Assembly: GCA_016703895.1 (NCBI GenBank)
Contig: JADJBE010000001.1
Span: 621,501-685,500 of the forward strand
DNA: 64,000 nt
Direction: 5' to 3'
DNA from: Pseudomonadota bacterium
GTDB lineage: Bacteria > Pseudomonadota > Gammaproteobacteria > Steroidobacterales > Steroidobacteraceae
Of the stretch, positions 9,537 through 18,440 are shown piece by piece. A program made the position numbers and the translations under genes. A model generated the notes under the pieces. The model was not told the DNA's origin. It saw only the letters and a list, made by a program, of their open reading frames with translations, and searched no databases. Every line of letters starts with the position of its first letter. Positions within the stretch are counted from its first letter, which is position 1.

Positions 9537-9564
9537 GTCCTCGGCAAGCGCGGATGATCAGGCC

Positions 9565-10056
9565 ATGAGTGTGTTCCAACGATGGGGTTTTTCGGCGCGC
9601 GGATGGCTCGGCGGCAGACGCGGCGAGTTCTGGCTGCTGGCGCAGCTCGTGTTGTTAGTCGTGTTCACGGGCCTGCCTGCCTGGCCGAGTGCAGGGCCGC
9701 TGCTAGCCCGCGTGCTTGGCATCGCGGTGATAGTCGCTGGTGTTGTCCTCGCGTGGATCGCCATTCGCAGCATGGGACGCAGCCTCACGCCACTGCCACA
9801 TCCACCGGATGAGTCCCAGCTGGTCACGACTGGCGTCTATGCGCATGTCCGCCATCCAATCTACGGCAGCGTCATTCTGATGACACTCGGGACGTCGTTA
9901 GCACTCTGGTCGCTGACGCATCTCGCCGGCACACTGTTGTTGCTACTCTTCTTTGACGCCAAGGCCCGCCGCGAAGAAGCGTGGCTGCGGCAACGATTTC
10001 CGGACTATGCCGGCTACGCAGCCCGCGTAGCCAAGCTGTTACCCGGCATCTACTGA
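9565..10056 (+). CDS. Isoprenylcysteine carboxyl methyltransferase-like (ICMT/PEMT) membrane protein
   Basis: A 163-residue membrane protein with four hydrophobic segments and the ICMT/PEMT family signature in its C-terminal half: TTGVYAHVRHPIYGSV (the RHPxY motif) and EEAWLRQRFPDYAGYAARV (E/R-P-Y pattern that binds the methyl donor). Bacterial members methylate lipids, isoprenoids or unknown substrates using SAM; the target here cannot be told. It lies ten bases before dinB and probably shares its transcript. Confidence 0.85.
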   Translation: MSVFQRWGFSARGWLGGRRGEFWLLAQLVLLVVFTGLPAWPSAGPLLARVLGIAVIVAGVVLAWIAIRSMGRSLTPLPHPPDESQLVTTGVYAHVRHPIYGSVILMTLGTSLALWSLTHLAGTLLLLLFFDAKARREEAWLRQRFPDYAGYAARVAKLLPGIY

Positions 10057-10066
10057 CGGCGCGCCG

Positions 10067-11239
10067 ATGCCAGCCCAACGCGCCATCCTGCATGTAGACA
10101 TGGACGCCTTCTACGCCTCGGTGGAGCAGCGCGACCATCCTGAGCTCGTCGGTAAGGCGCTGATCGTCGGTGGGACAAGCGGCCGCGGTGTCGTTGCAGC
10201 GGCCAGCTACGAGGTGCGCAAGTTCGGCGTGCGTTCCGCGATGCCGATCGCCGAGGCGCTGCGCCGCTGCCCGGATGCGATCTGTGTACGGCCGCGAATG
10301 GCTCGCTATAAGGAGGTCTCCGCGCAGATCTTCACCATCTTTCATGAGTTCACGCCACTGGTTCAGGGCCTGTCGCTGGACGAGGCCTTTCTCGATGTCA
10401 CCGCGAGCCAGTCGCTGCGCGGCGATGCGGTGACGATCGCGCGCACTATCAAGGCCCAGATTGCGGCGACGACCGCTTGCAGCGCCTCGGTCGGTGTCGC
10501 TCCTAACAAGCTGGTCGCGAAGATCGGCTCGGATCTCGACAAACCGGACGGCCTGACGGTCATCACAGCAGACCGCGTGCATGCCGTACTTGACCCGCTG
10601 TCAGTCCGCAGGCTGCCCGGGCTTGGCCGCAAGCTCGGTGCGCGGGTCGAACAAGCGGGCATACGAACACTGGGAGAGCTGCGCCGCGCACCGGATGCGG
10701 TGCTGTGGCCGTTGTTCAATCGTGACACCGCGCGCATGCGCGACCGGGCAAGTGGTATCGACGATCGTCCTGTCGTCGCTGCATGGGAAGAGCAGTCCAT
10801 CAGTGCGGAGGAGACTTTCGCGGTTGATATCGGTGATCGCGCCAGGCTCTCGGCCGAACTCGCCCAGCTGGCCGACCGTGCCGGTGCCCGCCTGCGCCAC
10901 AAGGGCCTGCAGGCAGCCTGCGTCACGGTCAAGATCCGCAGCGGGGATTTCCAGACCTTTACGCGGCAGCGTCGCTTCACACCTCCCACTAACGACTCGC
11001 GCCTGCTCGCTGGACTCGCCGACACGTTGCTGCGTGCCTGGCTTGGGGAAAACCCCAGCGCCAAAATTCGGCTGTTGGGCGCCAGTGTTTCGCAGCTCGC
11101 ACCCGCAGAGCAGCTCGATCTGTTCGGTGCAACCCAACGCCCCGAAGCGACGGCTCTCGATGGTACGCTCGATCGCATCCGCGAGAGGTTTGGTACGCAG
11201 GCGGTACGGCGCGGCAGCAGCCTGCCTGCCGACCGCTAG
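10067..11239 (+). CDS. dinB: DNA polymerase IV
   Basis: A 390-residue Y-family translesion polymerase. The catalytic metal ligands are present: Asp11 in HVDMDAFYASVEQ and the D105-E106 pair in GLSLDEAFLDV. The thumb motif RLPGLGRKLGARVEQAGIRTLGEL (helix-hairpin-helix) and a little-finger domain follow. A beta-clamp binding motif QLDLF occurs at about residues 349-353, slightly internal, followed by about 37 more residues. I saw no clear LexA box immediately upstream; the gene is probably read through from the ICMT-like gene. Confidence 0.97.
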   Translation: MPAQRAILHVDMDAFYASVEQRDHPELVGKALIVGGTSGRGVVAAASYEVRKFGVRSAMPIAEALRRCPDAICVRPRMARYKEVSAQIFTIFHEFTPLVQGLSLDEAFLDVTASQSLRGDAVTIARTIKAQIAATTACSASVGVAPNKLVAKIGSDLDKPDGLTVITADRVHAVLDPLSVRRLPGLGRKLGARVEQAGIRTLGELRRAPDAVLWPLFNRDTARMRDRASGIDDRPVVAAWEEQSISAEETFAVDIGDRARLSAELAQLADRAGARLRHKGLQAACVTVKIRSGDFQTFTRQRRFTPPTNDSRLLAGLADTLLRAWLGENPSAKIRLLGASVSQLAPAEQLDLFGATQRPEATALDGTLDRIRERFGTQAVRRGSSLPADR

Positions 11240-11344
11240 GCATAACTACCTATGCGGCTCCGTGTCTACGTTTACAGACTGGCGGCTGTCCAAGCGGGAT
11301 AATTCCGGTGTTCCGCCCAGCAGTCTTACGAGGAGTTACCTCAA

Positions 11345-11551
11345 ATGAAAACCAACGAAGGTACTGCGGATCGGGCCCTACGCGTGATCGTTGGCCTTGC
11401 GGTACTCGCACTGTTCTTTATCATTGAGGGACCGAATCGCTTTTGGGCCCTCATTGGTGCCGTGCCCGTACTGACCGGGCTACTGGGCTATTGCCCGGTC
11501 TATGCGGTCTTCGGGCTCAGCACCTGCCCGCTGAAGGGCCATAAGAACTAG
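11345..11551 (+). CDS. DUF2892 (YgaP-like) small membrane protein
   Basis: A 68-residue protein with the DUF2892 layout: N-terminal NEGTADRALRVIVGLAVL, two hydrophobic helices, and the closing GLLGYCPVYAVFGLSTCPL with two conserved cysteines. The family is the membrane part found in E. coli YgaP, often linked with rhodanese or sulfide metabolism, though here it stands alone. A GAGGAG ribosome-binding site lies at about 11329-11334. Confidence 0.9.
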   Translation: MKTNEGTADRALRVIVGLAVLALFFIIEGPNRFWALIGAVPVLTGLLGYCPVYAVFGLSTCPLKGHKN

Positions 11552-11649
11552 CCGCGGCGCTAGCCGGGTCCGCAGCCCGACTCGCCGCAACGCGCCAAGG
11601 CATGCAATACTGGTGGACCGGCTGACTATGGGGACGGCCGGACAACCGC

Positions 11650-13318
11650 ATGTATCGCTCGTTCTTTGGACTCAACGAAAAACCGTTCGCGATAACGCCC
11701 GATCCGCGCTACCTGTATCTCAGTGAGCGCCATGCGGAGGCACTCGCGCACCTGGTCTATGGCATCAATGAAGCTGGCGGCTTCATCCAGCTAACCGGGG
11801 AAGTCGGCACCGGCAAGACCACGGTCATCCGCTCGCTGCTGGCGCAGATTCCGCGCAATGCCGAAGTCGCCCTGATACTCAATCCGCGGATGTCAGCGCC
11901 GGAGTTCCTGCTGACGATCTGCGAGGAACTCGGCATCGGCGTGCCAGACACGACCATCAGCAGCATCAAGGATCTGGTCGACATTCTGAGCCGCTATCTG
12001 CTGCGCGCCCATGGCGACGGCAAGCGGGTCGTGCTGGTAGTCGATGAAGCGCAGAACCTCTCGCCGCAGGTACTCGAGCAAGTGCGACTGCTCACGAACC
12101 TAGAGACAGAGACGCAGAAGCTGCTGCAGATCATCCTGATCGGCCAACCCGAGTTGCGTGAGCTGTTAGGACGAACCGAATTGCGGCAACTCGCGCAGCG
12201 CATCACCGGCCGCTATCATCTTGATCCACTCTCGGCGGACGAGACCCACGCCTATGTCCGACATCGCTTGCGCGTTGCCGGCGCGACCAGCGAAGTGCTT
12301 TCGAATGGTGCGCTGACCGAAGTGCACCGTTGGTCACGGGGCATTCCGCGCCTGATCAACGTGATTTGCGATCGCGCCCTGTTGGGTGCCTATACCCAGG
12401 ACATCCATCAGGTCAGCAGCCGCATCGTCCGCGACGCCGCCGGCGAAGTGTTCGGCAAACGCTTGCAGCCCAGTTGGGTTCCTTGGGCATCGGTCGCCGT
12501 GGGCGTCTTGCTGCTCGCCGTCGGTAGTATAGGTGCTTGGGTCTGGTGGACCGGGCGCGACCACGCGGCACCAGCGACAGTCGCAGCGGCAATTACCGAG
12601 GCCAACGCAACCCCGGCGGTAGCCGACGGCAGTGATCCTGCGAAAGCGTCGCCAGCTACGCCCAAACCCACTGCGCCGCCGCCCGCTCTGTCCGAGTTAT
12701 TAGCGCGGTTTGACAACGAGACCGATCCCGACAATGCCTATAACAAGTTGTTCTCGCTTTGGAACGTGCGCTACGTTGCAAGTCGCACCGACCCTTGCGC
12801 GCAAGCCAATCGAGCTGGGCTTGAGTGCCTGGTCCAACGCGGCACCCTGGCGCAGTTGCGTCTGTTCAATCGGCCCGCCATATTGAATGTGAGCGACGCG
12901 CAAGGTCGTGCGCATCAACTCGTCCTGACCGGGCTTGACGACGAGCGGGCGCGGGTCGATCTCGGCGGCGCACTGCGCGAAATCGGCATCGGTGATTTAT
13001 CGCGCAATTGGTTCGGTGACTATGTCCTGCTGTGGAAACCAGCCGAAGGTACCGCCAAAGCGCTGTCATTCGGTATGCGTACACCCTCGGTTCGCTGGCT
13101 TCGCCGCAGTCTGCAGCGCGTCAACGGGCTGCCCGTGGAGGAGCAGCCAAGCGACCGCTACGATTCATCACTGGTCTCGCTGGTACAGGATTTTTCAGCG
13201 TCGCCATCGACTCGACGTCGACGGCATTGCTGGCATTCAAACGCAGATCGCGCTCGACGCGGCGCTCGGTGCGCCGGACACGCCATTCTTGAATTCAACG
13301 GTCTCCAAGGGTGGTTAG
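11650..13318 (+). CDS. ExeA/GspA-type AAA ATPase with peptidoglycan-binding tail, frameshifted
   Basis: Secretion accessory ATPase that with GspB helps place the type II secretin in the envelope. It begins with the conserved MYRSFFGLNEKPFAITPDPRYLYLS; Walker A is GEVGTGKTT (50-58), Walker B VLVVDEAQN (128-136). One membrane helix lies near residues 280-300, then a Pro/Ala linker and a periplasmic region. In the original frame the last 70 residues turn into Arg-rich nonsense. At a run of five T (13191-13195) a one-base shift restores FQRRHRLDVDGIAGIQTQIALD, a peptidoglycan-binding motif, ending at 13318 (about 555 residues). The gspB-like gene starts 4 bases later. Probably functional if the indel is an error. 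Confidence 0.88.
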
Positions 13319-13321
13319 CTG

Positions 13322-14125
13322 ATGTCTATCATTCTGGATGCGTTGAAAAAATCCGAGAACGACCGGCAGCGCCAGAGCGCGCCCGGTATGTTTGAAGTGA
13401 AAGTTGCACCGCCGCGAGCGCGCTTCCCGATCTGGGCGGTAGGGTTTGGGGCTTTGCTCGGTATGGCACTGCTGGCGCTCGTCGGAGTTCTCTGGCGCAT
13501 GGGCACGCAGGAACGCGACGCGGCCGAATTCGTTGTAGCTTCCACTGCGGCCAATAGTCGGCAAGCGACTGGCGCTGCGGGTAACGCACCGACGAACCAA
13601 TCAGTGAACCTTGGCAGTGCCGCCAATAATTCGAATGCCGCCACCGTGACGGTCACCGTACCGAGCGGCATGGTTGCACCTAACGTGACGGTTGGGCCGG
13701 GGCAGGTCGGCATCGGGCCTGCGCTGCAGCCGCCCGACCCGGGTGGCATCGTGGCACCGAGCGTGGCGCCGCCGCTGGTGGAAGAGCCTGTGCTCACCGC
13801 CGGTGAGCAGTCGATCCCGCCGGACTACAACCCGGCGGACTACACGCCTGCCGTCTCCCCATCTGCCGCTGCGCGCGCGCGTAGCTCTGCTGGCGGAGAG
13901 CCTACTCGCGACGAAGTTGTTACCAGCGGCCAGGCCACCGTGCCGGATCTGCGACTCGATCTGCATGTCTACGCGACCAATCCCGCCGAACGGTTCGTCT
14001 TCGTCAATATGCGCAAATTGCGCGAGGGCGAATCGCTGCCCGATGGCGTACGGGTCGAGTCGATTACGCCCACCGGTGCCGTGCTGTCATTTCGTGGCAC
14101 GCGCTTCCAGTTACAGAGCGAATGA
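13322..14125 (+). CDS. gspB: General secretion pathway protein B (GspB/ExeB-like)
   Basis: A 267-residue partner of the upstream ExeA-like ATPase. It has the typical start MSIILDALKKSENDRQR, one membrane helix (about residues 39-58), a long Pro/Val/Ala-rich periplasmic linker, and the conserved C-terminal GspB domain (LRLDLHVYATNPAERFVFVNMRKLREGESLPDGVRVESITPTGAVLSFRG). ExeA-ExeB complexes bind peptidoglycan and aid secretin assembly; the rest of the type II system is not in this window. Confidence 0.92.
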   Translation: MSIILDALKKSENDRQRQSAPGMFEVKVAPPRARFPIWAVGFGALLGMALLALVGVLWRMGTQERDAAEFVVASTAANSRQATGAAGNAPTNQSVNLGSAANNSNAATVTVTVPSGMVAPNVTVGPGQVGIGPALQPPDPGGIVAPSVAPPLVEEPVLTAGEQSIPPDYNPADYTPAVSPSAAARARSSAGGEPTRDEVVTSGQATVPDLRLDLHVYATNPAERFVFVNMRKLREGESLPDGVRVESITPTGAVLSFRGTRFQLQSE

Positions 14126-14128
14126 ACG

Positions 14129-15961
14129 TTGTCTGACGGCCAGACCGTCGGTCTCACATCGCTCAGCGCCGCAGCGCTCGGCGACGCGCTCCGTAGTGGC
14201 ATATTTCGCTTGTTCGCTGCCGCTGATCACCTGAACAAGATCAATGTTTTCCCGGTGCCGGATGGCGACACCGGCACAAACTTGTCGATGACCTGCGCCT
14301 CGATCCTGGCAGTGCTGGACGACCACCAAGAGTCTCATGCTGGCGCCTTGCTGGTGCGCGTCGCAGACGCAGCGCTCGACGGTGCGCGCGGCAACTCTGG
14401 CGCCATACTGGCGCAGTTTCTGCACGGCCTGGCGGATGGCGCGGAGACACTCGCCGAGATATCGGTTCCCGCCTGGGTTGTCGCGCTACGCCAAGGCTCT
14501 AACTATGCGCATGACGCTTTGACCGAGCCGCGCGAGGGGACGATCCTGACGATCGTCGCGGAGCTCGCCAACGCCGCTGAGGCGCTCGTCGCCAAGCAAA
14601 AGGCCCTGGACTTCGGCGCGCTCTATGTCGCAGTGCTGCCACCCGTCCGAGCAGCGCTGGCAGCGACCCGTAACGGGCTCGCCGAGATGCGCGCCGCCAA
14701 CGTCGAGGATGCGGGCGCGGCAGGTTTTGTGGCCTTGCTGGAAGGCATGGCTGAGTACTGCGCCACCGGCAAAGTCGGCGAGCGAGTAGACCTTGAATTG
14801 CTCGCCGACGACACCGTGGCACCGATGGCACCGCTCGACACCAGCTACCGCTACTGCACCGAGTGCCTGGTGAGCGGCGAGGATATTGACCAGCGGCATT
14901 TGCGCGAAGCACTGTCTTCGCACGGCGTCAGCCTGGTGGTGGCTGGCACGCGGCGCAAGACGAAGGTGCATCTACACACCAATGACCCTGAGAGCTTGTT
15001 TGCGACCGCACGACGCTTTGGCGTGATCTCGGGCGAGAAAGCCGACGACATGCTGGCGCAGCAACACGCCACACACCATCTCAAAACACAACGAATCGCT
15101 GTGGTAACAGATTCGGCAGCCGATATTCCCGACGAGATTTTGGAGAACCTTGACTTGCAGATAGTGCCGCTGCGAGTCCATTTCGGCGCGCGCAGCTATC
15201 TCGACAAGGTGTCGCTGACGCCTGCTGAGTTCTATCGCGAACTCGCCGTCAATCCCGACCTGCCGAAAACATCGCAGCCACCCGCGGGCGATTTCCGACG
15301 GCTGTATGAGTTTCTCGCCTCACACTTCGAAGCGGGCGTATCAATCAGCGTGAGCTCACGAGTGAGTGGCACGTACAACGCGGCCAAGACGGCAGCGCAA
15401 CGCATCGGCAAAAGCCGCATCCAAGTCGTCGACAGCCGTACCGTTTCGCTTGCGCAGGGTCTGATCGCCATCGAGGCTGCACGGTCCGCGCAACGTGGCG
15501 CCGACTTGCCCGCGGTACTCGCGTCGATCGACCGTGCACGTGCGTCTATCACGACGTTCGCTTTGTTGCCGCGGCTGGACTTTGCGGTACGCGGCGGACG
15601 TATACCCAAAGCATTCAAGTCGTTGGCGGACACCCTGCGCTTGGCGATCGTGCTGGCGGTACGAGCCAATGGCGACGTGACCGTTGGCGGTGCGCACTGG
15701 GGACGCCACAATCTCACCGCACGGTTTGCTAACAGGTTCCGGCGGCAGATGCGCAGCAACCGCCGTTATCGTGTCGTCGTCGGACATGGCGATGCCCCGG
15801 AGCAGGGACATCAGTTGCTGGCTGCAATCATCGCTGGCCAAACCAATATAGAGTCCCAGCACCTGTTAGCACTCGGCACTGCGCTGGGCGCGCACGGCGG
15901 CCCCGGCACGCTGGTCGCTGCGATCATGGAATGCGAACCGGTAAGCCAGTCCGCTGTTTGA
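14129..15961 (+). CDS. DAK2-DegV fusion protein (FakA-FakB-like)
   Basis: A 610-residue protein joining two parts usually made separately. Residues 1 to about 310 resemble the DAK2 kinase half of FakA: NKINVFPVPDGDTGTNLS (metal/ATP loop, DGDTGTN 45-51), DGARGNSGAILAQFL, EPREGTILTI, and the middle EYCTECLV-like segment. From about residue 322 a DegV/FakB lipid-binding half begins (RIAVVTDSAADIP, FGARSYLDKVSLTP, KTSQPPAGDF, SSRVSGTYNAA). Together they suggest fatty-acid binding and phosphorylation. The start is a TTG at 14129, three bases after the gspB stop and in the same frame; no ATG lies upstream. It could depend on coupling to gspB. Confidence 0.9.
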   Translation: MSDGQTVGLTSLSAAALGDALRSGIFRLFAAADHLNKINVFPVPDGDTGTNLSMTCASILAVLDDHQESHAGALLVRVADAALDGARGNSGAILAQFLHGLADGAETLAEISVPAWVVALRQGSNYAHDALTEPREGTILTIVAELANAAEALVAKQKALDFGALYVAVLPPVRAALAATRNGLAEMRAANVEDAGAAGFVALLEGMAEYCATGKVGERVDLELLADDTVAPMAPLDTSYRYCTECLVSGEDIDQRHLREALSSHGVSLVVAGTRRKTKVHLHTNDPESLFATARRFGVISGEKADDMLAQQHATHHLKTQRIAVVTDSAADIPDEILENLDLQIVPLRVHFGARSYLDKVSLTPAEFYRELAVNPDLPKTSQPPAGDFRRLYEFLASHFEAGVSISVSSRVSGTYNAAKTAAQRIGKSRIQVVDSRTVSLAQGLIAIEAARSAQRGADLPAVLASIDRARASITTFALLPRLDFAVRGGRIPKAFKSLADTLRLAIVLAVRANGDVTVGGAHWGRHNLTARFANRFRRQMRSNRRYRVVVGHGDAPEQGHQLLAAIIAGQTNIESQHLLALGTALGAHGGPGTLVAAIMECEPVSQSAV

Positions 15962-15964
15962 GCA

Positions 15965-16480
15965 TCAGTGCTGCGTCTGATCGTCTTTGGTTGCGCTCGT
16001 AGCAACCGCTTCGATCGGGCGCTCCGCGGCTTGCCAGGCTAGAAAATCGCCCTCGAGATGCTGCAACTGCTCAAACCCGGCGTCGTGTAAGGTGGTTAGT
16101 GCCAACGCAGCACGTTTGCCACTGCGGCAATAGGTTACGATTTCATTGCTACGCGCAGCCGCTAGCTCGTCGAGACGCGCCGCCAACTGATCGTGCGGAA
16201 TGTTGATCGCGCCTGGCACATGGCCGGCCGCGAACTCTTCGGGCGTGCGCACATCGAGCAGTAGCATCTGCCGCTCCCCAGCCTGTATCCGCTGCAGCAG
16301 TTCCGCTTGCGAAACCTTCGGCGCCGTGTCACCGAAAGTCGGTGCAGCAGGAACGCTACTGTCTACGGCTGGTGGCTGCGAGTCGCCGGCTTGTGCGACG
16401 GGCGGGGTGCAAGCCAATGCCAACAGCGCGACGAAAGCAGTGACCGACGCGCCGTTGCGGCGTGAGGCTCCAATAGACAT
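15965..16480 (-). CDS. Exported rhodanese-domain protein
   Basis: A 171-residue protein with a signal peptide (hydrophobic stretch about residues 12-24, ending LALACTPPVAQA; a poor lipobox makes lipoprotein status uncertain) and one rhodanese domain. The domain shows LLLDVRTPEEFAAGHVPGAINIPHDQL and the active-site loop TYCRSGKRA with Cys118. It may handle sulfane sulfur or redox partners in the periplasm. AAGGAG precedes the start. Its stop is 3 bases from that of the convergent DegV-fusion gene. Confidence 0.88.
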   Translation of the reverse strand: MSIGASRRNGASVTAFVALLALACTPPVAQAGDSQPPAVDSSVPAAPTFGDTAPKVSQAELLQRIQAGERQMLLLDVRTPEEFAAGHVPGAINIPHDQLAARLDELAAARSNEIVTYCRSGKRAALALTTLHDAGFEQLQHLEGDFLAWQAAERPIEAVATSATKDDQTQH

Positions 16481-16514
16481 AGCAATTCTCCTTGAAGTAC
16501 CGCCGCTGCACGGT

Positions 16515-16536
16515 GCGCCCCGTTGGAGCGGGGCGC
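16515..16536 (-). other. Stable hairpin between dodecin and rhodanese genes
   Basis: Eight-base perfect stem GCGCCCCG/CGGGGCGC with a six-base loop, lying after the dodecin stop and before the rhodanese start. There is no T tract on either side, so it is not a classical intrinsic terminator; it may attenuate read-through or mark a transcript end. Confidence 0.4.
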
Positions 16537-16567
16537 GTCGCGCAGGGCAGCTTGACGACGGGCGGTC

Positions 16568-16771
16568 TTACTTGGCCAGAATAAACGTGACCTTCATCCG
16601 AACGCGGTACTCGACAATCTTGTTGTCCTTGAGCACCACTTCCTGCGAGGCGATCCAAGCGGCCGTGACATTCTTGAGCGTCTTGGTGGCGCGCTTGAGG
16701 CCCGATTCCAGCGCATCATCGAAGCTCTTCTTCGATGCTGAGGTGATCTCCGTGACTCGTGCTACTGACAT
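16568..16771 (-). CDS. Dodecin
   Basis: A 67-residue flavin-binding dodecin (VARVTEITSASKKSFDDALESGLKRATKTLKNVTAAWIASQEVVLKDNKIVEYRVRMKVTFIL). Dodecins form hollow dodecamers that store or buffer flavins. The conserved Trp (AAWIAS) that stacks with the flavin and the E/Y-R-V strand are present, and the length is normal. AAGGAG lies just before the ATG. Confidence 0.96.
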   Translation of the reverse strand: MSVARVTEITSASKKSFDDALESGLKRATKTLKNVTAAWIASQEVVLKDNKIVEYRVRMKVTFILAK

Positions 16772-16843
16772 GTGGTCTCCTTCCTTGCTAGTCGTAAAAA
16801 AATGGGTTCTCGATCAAAGCATGATCGTTAGTTGGCAGACGAC

Positions 16844-17431
16844 TTAGGGGCTTGTCTCGGGCCACTGCTGCGGCACACGGTTGAGCCGACTGGTGTCATA
16901 GCCCATCTGGCGCACCCGCTCAACCAATGCAGCATATTCGGCCGCCGGAATCTCCGCGGTCCGAGCCATGATCCACACATAGTCGCGTGCGCTACGCGCG
17001 ATGATCGTCTGCGTATAAGTCTCATCGACATAGGCAACAACGTACTCCCACCGCACCGGGAAAAACCAGAAAAAACGCATCCCCCAGACGGCATTGCCCG
17101 TGTTTGGCCGGACAAAGCCTCTGGGCGTATAACGCCGCTGTGGTCCATCCGCAGCACCGTCGCGGAACGTAAACGTCGTAGCGACAGTGCCATCGCCGTC
17201 CAGTCGGTAAGTTTCGACTGCATTGTGGGCGGACCGTTCCAGCCGCGTGGGAATATTGGCGATGACATACCAGTCCCCCATGAAACGGGGCAGATCCAGC
17301 TGTGCATGTGCCGCAATGGGCTGTCGGGCCGTTGTCGTACAGGCACTGGACAGGATGCCGACAATCAGTAGGACTAGGACCCGCCGCAGTTGCAGCGACC
17401 GAACTTTGGCTAAAGGTATGGTGGTGCGCAT
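16844..17431 (-). CDS. Blc-type lipocalin, probable lipoprotein
   Basis: A 195-residue bacterial lipocalin. The start at 17431 gives a basic N-terminus, a hydrophobic helix and a cysteine at about residue 31 (GILSSAC, an imperfect lipobox). The family core is seen in LPRFMGDWYVIANIPTRLERSAHNAVETY (GxW motif), then strands with YTPRGFVRPNTGNAVWGMRFFWFFPVRWEYVVAYVDETYTQTIIARSARDYVWIMART. Blc proteins sit at the outer membrane and bind lipids such as lysophospholipids. No clear ribosome-binding site is visible for this ATG, so the start is uncertain. Confidence 0.9.
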   Translation of the reverse strand: MRTTIPLAKVRSLQLRRVLVLLIVGILSSACTTTARQPIAAHAQLDLPRFMGDWYVIANIPTRLERSAHNAVETYRLDGDGTVATTFTFRDGAADGPQRRYTPRGFVRPNTGNAVWGMRFFWFFPVRWEYVVAYVDETYTQTIIARSARDYVWIMARTAEIPAAEYAALVERVRQMGYDTSRLNRVPQQWPETSP

Positions 17432-17597
17432 GATTTGCAGACTAAACCATGCAGCAGTAAAGTGCTCAATACCAGTCGACTGGGACGTCGGGCTACAAAC
17501 CAATAATCAGCTCCTGACACCGTTGCGCGCGTTTGGGGGCAGGCAAAAATAGCCAGTCGCGGCGCAGCACGGCCGCGCCGCAGGGAGGTCCGCGCGA

Positions 17598-18437
17598 ATG
17601 AGCGATCAACTCAAGGTTGCACTCGGGATCACTATCTTGCTCGTGACGTTCGTCTGTTACGTGCGTTGCCACAGCCCCGGTCCTGCCAGCGCTACGGAGC
17701 ACGCCGTGGCCGCTTCCGGACCGGCCACGATCAGCGCCGTGCAGGACGGCAGCGAATTGCGCATCAGTGGCGTGCTGCCCGATGAGACTACCCGCAGCAC
17801 GGTGCTTGCTGCTGCTCAGGCTCTGCACCGCGGCAGCACCGTGGTCGATGCGGTCCGCATCGATCCCGACGTCGAAGCTTGCAGTTGGCTCACCACGCGC
17901 GCATGGCGTGCGGCCCTCCTGCCGGGCATCGAGCGCAGCACGCTCGACTGCTCGGCGCTCACGCTCGAAGGGAGCGTCGCGAGTGACGCAACCCGCTCGA
18001 AACTTGGCGCCGCGGCGCTGACTGCGCTTGGCGGCAGCGTCACGCTGACCAATCGGTTGACCATCACCGCTCCGGCCGTAGATCGACAGATCGCCCAAGT
18101 ACTGGAACTGCGCAATATCGAGTTCGACAGCGGTCGTGCAACGATCACCGCGAACGGCATGGCAACGTTGCGGGAAATCCTGGCTGCACTCGCCGCTGCC
18201 CCTGGTACGAGATTCGTCGTCGCGGGACATACAGACGATCGCGGCGATCCACAGGCCAATATTTCTTTATCCCAGGCCCGCGCTAACGCAGTGGTTAGTT
18301 ATTTGACCCGTGAGGGCCTTGGTACTAGCCGGTTCGACGCTCGAGGTTACGGGGCGAGTCGACCCATCGCCGACAACTCCACGGCCGAAGGCCGGCGGCG
18401 CAATCGGCGTATCGAGTTCGTCAAGGTGGGAGGGTAG
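17598..18437 (+). CDS. OmpA-family protein with BON-like repeats
   Basis: A 279-residue envelope protein. One N-terminal membrane helix (about residues 6-22) anchors it; then two BON-like segments (ISAVQDGSELRISGVLPDETTRSTVL and LDCSALTLEGSVASDATRSKL) precede a C-terminal OmpA peptidoglycan-binding domain (NIEFDSGRATITANGM, VAGHTDDRGDPQANISLSQARANAVVSYL, ARGYGASRPIADNSTAEGRRRNRRIE). The layout recalls BON-OmpA proteins such as mycobacterial OmpATb. GGGAGG precedes the start, and the next gene begins 4 bases after the stop, so it leads a three-gene operon. Confidence 0.9.
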   Translation: MSDQLKVALGITILLVTFVCYVRCHSPGPASATEHAVAASGPATISAVQDGSELRISGVLPDETTRSTVLAAAQALHRGSTVVDAVRIDPDVEACSWLTTRAWRAALLPGIERSTLDCSALTLEGSVASDATRSKLGAAALTALGGSVTLTNRLTITAPAVDRQIAQVLELRNIEFDSGRATITANGMATLREILAALAAAPGTRFVVAGHTDDRGDPQANISLSQARANAVVSYLTREGLGTSRFDARGYGASRPIADNSTAEGRRRNRRIEFVKVGG

Positions 18438-18440
18438 GCC

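Noticed and set aside
11271..11303. Possible promoter (TTTACA and GATAAT) before the DUF2892 gene
   Set aside because: The spacing is 21 bases, too long for a standard sigma-70 promoter.
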